Source: Rhizomucor pusillus
Lineage: Eukaryota; Mucoromycota; Mucoromycetes; Mucorales; Lichtheimiaceae
Direction: 5' to 3'
NCBI GenBank assembly: GCA_900175165.2
Contig: FWWN02000624.1
Span: forward strand, 63,231-127,230
DNA length: 64,000 nt
The notes under the pieces are model-generated. The model was not told where the DNA came from. It did no database searches and saw only the letters and a list, made by a program, of their open reading frames with translations. Both the position numbers and the translations under genes were made by a program. Shown one piece after another: positions 60,334 to 64,000 of the stretch. Each line of letters opens with the position of its first letter. The first letter of the stretch is position 1.

Positions 60334-61193
60334 GGAAAAAAAAAGATAATCCTCGGTGTAATTTCAACATTTCAAAAAAGATCGTCGCCCCAACCAAGGA
60401 GTGTAGGGCCGTGTAAAAGGTCTTTATGATTCTGGGACCCGTGGGAACATCAAACCTGCATTCTCGATGTTGCAAAAGTGGTGGAATTTATATCTGCTGT
60501 GTATTTTAAATGACTTTACATCGGAGACGGGGGCATGAGAAGAAGGGGGAGCTCAAAGCTGGGGTTGGGGTAATAGAAACACAAAAACAACGTAACTTGG
60601 TGATGATTGATGGTCGTGTGTTGCAGTGGATATCGGCTTACACGCCGCCGCCGCTACGGCTAATTTACAAAATCGAGTTTAGTTTGTTTTTTCCTTGTGT
60701 ATATTATCTTTCAAAGTACCTCACGTCGCGAAGACCAATGCCGTTGTTACGTCTCTTCCAGTCTGCTCGCACACGTTCCAGTGCCTCAGAGTCATGCGAG
60801 GGTTCACCAGATGGCACAAACTTGAGCGGATGTGCCGTGGTTGCACGATGTTTGCTAGCGTGGACAGAAAGATAAGCAAGACCTGCAACAACGGAGAACG
60901 GAACGGTCCTTCGCAGAACGCAAATTAAATATATATGAGTATTCGACTGGCAATTGATGCAGCCCTTAAGGAATTACCAGAATAAAGGTCCGTGGTGTGT
61001 GTGAGGTGCCATTTTATTTTCTTCGCTCTTCAATCGAAAGTATGGGAAAAAAGAGAAAAGGAGATTAAGAAGAAAAAGAGAAGCGAGGACTTTTTTTTTT
61101 CTTTTTGGTCTCGTTCATGCAGTTTCACTCCATTTTTTCACGGCTGATCCCGACCACCCCGCGGAAGGGCCGTCTCTCTCTCTCTCCAAGCTT
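60334..61193. other. Intergenic, no gene seen
   Basis: 0.86 kb with purine-rich segments (61030-61090). A plus-strand frame at 60510-60875 has no support. Confidence 0.5.
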
Positions 61194-62940
61194 ATGTCGC
61201 AGCAATCAAAAGCATGGATCCAACAACGAATGTCTCTCCTCAAAAAACAAGGAGGCTTCGCATTCAATCAAGATCTCTTCATTTCCATTCTATTGTGCCT
61301 TGTTTCCGGAAAAGATAGGCATATTATATTCACGGCACCGTCTCAACATTTACCTGCACTCTCCCAAATGGCAACTCTTGTATGTTTTCTGCATGAAGAG
61401 CATTCAGTGCCCGCTTTCATTATTTATATCAACGAAACCAACAAAAGAACACGCTACATATATTAGGTCTGCAGGAGCTTATTTGGGTTCTCAACTGCAA
61501 CCATAGTATGTCAACGGAGACAGAGTCCGTCTGATCTTGTCCGTTCCTTGTTTGCAGCCACGCGTGAGGAGCAATTCTATGATACCCATGATCACACAAG
61601 CAACAACGGCAGCAACAGCAATAGTAATAGTAATAGCAATAGCAATAATACCCGGCCATTTAGTGATTATTCAGGCGAGCACTCTGTGAAGCCCAGCCAA
61701 CAATCCGCCAAATCAACCAAAACTGTAGACTCGACGAGACAGTCGCTCCAGACATTTAACAACAATTCACCGGTAAAATCTTCCCCAACATTGTTGAGTC
61801 TCTCACCCGTCATCTGATGATGGCCATTTTCTCCCAGGATGAAGATATGCATCATCCCGTGAGTCCTATAGATTTCAACGTCTCTGCAAGGCGTCGGTCA
61901 CCACCCATATTCCGCAGCACCGTAACATCATCTGCAGCGGATACACACCACAACCGCGAAGCCGGACGGAACTTTTCAGATCATGCATTGATGATGGGCG
62001 ATATTTCAAAGCCAGGCAGCAGCAGTACGAGCGGCAAGCTGGCTCAGGCTGTTATCGTACAAAGATTGAATGAAGCAGATGAACTGGTTCAAGCGACATT
62101 GTTGGAAGTATGAACTGCATTGTGCTAATTGGCCGACACAAAAACAACATGTTAACCCTTCAAAAGTTAATTGCCACAAAAGAACTCAAGGTCTCAAATG
62201 CCCGTTACACCGTCCCAAAGCCATATTTTTTGGTCATCGCCTTGCTGCCTAAAGATTTTCACCGCAATTCCATCCATTCACAGCTGGTAAGATGAAGCAC
62301 GTTATACCTTTTATATATTGCGTCTAAGTATATATATATGCAGATTAACCGCTTCTCTGTGAGCTACGACTTTGACGAAGATGCCTTCATGCACGCTGGA
62401 GGGGTACCAACAGCAAACGCCAAGATCCCTCATCGGCGGATGGCGCTTGTGAAGCACGAGGTATATCTAAAAGGAAAACCCAATCAATTTCATTGGATAC
62501 TCATCATGCGTGAAATACAGGAAATCAAAATGCTTGCTGAGCAAGCTAGCAAGGTCCATGTCGATATTGATATCACACGTTACATTAGGGATATTGTGGT
62601 CGGGTTACGCACCCATCCTCTCGTGCGAGGTGGCCTGACAGCACGTGCTTCCCAGGACCTTGTCTCCGTAACAAAGTATGTTCCACGCTTACTTGCTGTC
62701 TAATTATGAACATTTTAACCGTTACTTGTGCAAAGGGCTCTGGCAACCTTGTTCCGTCGTGATTATTTGACACCTGATCTTGTGTCTATCGCGGCAGATA
62801 AGGTTCTAGGACATCGAATACATCTGGTAGAGACCCCGACCACGAATACAACAGAGAAGGATGAAGAAAAGGACACACGCAAAGTGACAGCCGCCGAGAT
62901 AGTAGCTGAAGTGATTCGGATAGTTTACGTGCCCGTATAA
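61194..62940 (+). CDS. Fungal AAA+/magnesium-chelatase-like protein
   Basis: Eight exons: 61194-61379, 61475-61505, 61558-61772, 61838-62107, 62167-62286, 62344-62460, 62521-62675 and 62736-62940; 432 aa, all in frame. The N-terminal segment FNQDLFISILLCLVSGKDRH and the core LAQAVIVQRLNEADELVQATLLELIATKEL resemble the ATPase (sensor-like) part of MoxR/ChlI-type AAA+ proteins, and a C-terminal lid-like helical part (RYIRDIVVGLRTHPLVRGGL, LTPDLVSIAADKVLGHRI) is the best-preserved region. No clear Walker A (GxxxxGKT) was seen, and a Ser/Asn-rich insert (about 75-200) replaces it, so nucleotide hydrolysis is doubtful. The family is fungal-specific in my knowledge and uncharacterised. Confidence 0.65.
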
Positions 62941-63144
62941 CCAACGTCAACGGACCTCCATGATATGCATCGGAAACAATAAGAGTAGCATATACAAATT
63001 TAATAACAATAATAATGAGAATACAACAGTACAGATGTATTGTACAAACATGAAATCAGAAATCGTGCGCATATACACCGAGAAAGAAAAAGAAAAGATG
63101 CGTACGTATGTATATATGACTGTGCTTGCTGCGTGTAAAATACA

Positions 63145-64000
63145 TCAAGGCGAAGACGTCGTTGATGCTACTTGGCACTGTTGCTCCAGGCATTTATCTA
63201 CAATATCGCTTCGGCTATACCGTCGGCTTGACCGTCGGCTTACTATTTTCAGTCGGTGGCGGTACAAATAGTACCCTGGTTCTTCACTCCTTCGTCGACC
63301 GTTGTGAATTTTTTCAGTGGCGCGCAGCGTTTCAACTGGCGTCGATCGCCCAGTAGAGCCACGAGCTACAGTGTCCGGAATTCCGGTATCGCTGATACTT
63401 CTGAGACCCAGATATTTAAGCTTTGTCTTGCCGGATCCGACAACGCGTTCCTCAAGCTCGTCTGGGATGATGATCATGCCTGCTGCAACACTTACTCGTC
63501 GACCCGAGGGGTTCAAGATAGACTGGTCTGGCAGCATATCCTCGGGCTGTCTGCCATGGAGACCGGTTGTTGCGGCGCCGCTGCTTGTCGGATGATCGGG
63601 AGGTACGCTGTGCGCTTTGGCTTTCGCTTCCTCCTGTTCGCGCTTGAGCCATTCGGTCCGATTCGCCTTCAACACGTTGAGCATCTCTTCTGCTGCTGGA
63701 AACATGGCTGCAAAGATCTCAAAATACGGGCTCACGACGAAATCCCCAAACTGCAATCCGATCGTGCTCTGGGTCACTTGACTTCTATCCATATTTGGCG
63801 ATAATGGAAGTCCGTGCTTCCTTTCTTCGTCACCTTGCCGAAAAAATTCTTCACAAACTAAATCAGACCATCTCTCACATATCGGCCACGGCCGCAAAGC
63901 GTTGCTGATATCTGCTGCGTGCAGTACTATCTGACATAACATTTGTCTCTCGCGGCTGTTGAGCGACTTGCCACTCATTGGACTGTTGCTCCTTGCTACT
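63145..64000 (-). CDS. 3',5'-cyclic nucleotide phosphodiesterase (class I), C-terminal part
   Basis: Runs off the right edge of the window on the minus strand, so the 5' part is missing; the frame is open to 64000. The visible class I PDE segment has HAADISNALRPWPICERWSD (including the metal-binding Asp after H-A), then EEFFRQGDEERKHGLPLSPNMD and IGLQFGDFVVSPYFEIFA, all in the order of the PDEase_I catalytic domain. It hydrolyses cAMP and/or cGMP. The Gln that sets nucleotide selectivity corresponds to the position in GLQFGDF. A 150-residue variable C-terminus follows. This sits in the cAMP pathway of fungal growth and morphogenesis. Confidence 0.93.
   Translation of the reverse strand, partial: VARSNSPMSGKSLNSRERQMLCQIVLHAADISNALRPWPICERWSDLVCEEFFRQGDEERKHGLPLSPNMDRSQVTQSTIGLQFGDFVVSPYFEIFAAMFPAAEEMLNVLKANRTEWLKREQEEAKAKAHSVPPDHPTSSGAATTGLHGRQPEDMLPDQSILNPSGRRVSVAAGMIIIPDELEERVVGSGKTKLKYLGLRSISDTGIPDTVARGSTGRSTPVETLRATEKIHNGRRRSEEPGYYLYRHRLKIVSRRSSRRYSRSDIVDKCLEQQCQVASTTSSP

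Overview
This window is nuclear DNA from a filamentous fungus, most likely an early-diverging one (Mucoromycota/Mucorales-like). The evidence is dense short genes on both strands, mostly 50-100 nt GT-AG introns with CTAAC-like branch sites, long poly-Gln/Ser/Ala tracts, a velvet regulator, a thiolase and a carboxypeptidase of fungal type. It also carries several genes of animal-like ancestry that budding and fission yeasts lack: an E2F partner of DP type, an Integrator subunit 13/Asunder-like protein and a CHERP-like CID protein. All gene models below were built by hand from reading-frame continuity across splice sites; every coding model given with exon coordinates keeps frame across all introns.

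Layout. 0-5 kb: HbrB/TORC2-type protein, tRNA-Ser(AGA), an unrecognised S/T-P-rich protein on the minus strand. 5-7 kb: NIM1/AMPK-like kinase. 7-9.6 kb: gene-poor. 9.6-11.8 kb: velvet regulator. 12-15 kb: small membrane/coiled-coil protein and a broken MFS drug-transporter gene (pseudogene). 16-19.4 kb: cytosolic acetyl-CoA acetyltransferase and a 7-TM protein. 19.5-22.9 kb: CHERP-like splicing protein and a mitochondrial PDK/BCKDK-type kinase. 24-25.6 kb: DP transcription factor. 27-29.7 kb: CBS-PB1 membrane protein. 30.6-33 kb: FIS1 and a SET protein. 33-35.6 kb: RGS protein and Rho GTPase, divergently arranged. 35.6-37.9 kb: gene-poor. 38-41.2 kb: 17-exon SPATA20-like protein. 41.9-44.5 kb: SIP5-like RING protein and ribosomal protein S6. 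44.7-47.9 kb: INTS13-like. 48.6-51.8 kb: a disordered acidic protein and a VC0807-like membrane protein. 53-55 kb: vacuolar carboxypeptidase. 55-60.3 kb: a disordered protein and a SANT-domain protein. 61-64 kb: an AAA+/Mg-chelatase-like protein and the 3' part of a cyclic nucleotide phosphodiesterase that runs off the window.

Genes are not co-functional operons. The only suggestive pairing is the RGS and Rho GTPase genes sharing a ~330 bp divergent promoter. The most notable points are the fungal INTS13-like gene, an apparent excess of GC-AG introns, a 7-nt microexon, a CHERP-like protein ending in a CCHC zinc knuckle, and a transporter gene inactivated by several nonsense codons. I found no CRISPR, no intact transposon and no clear biosynthetic cluster.
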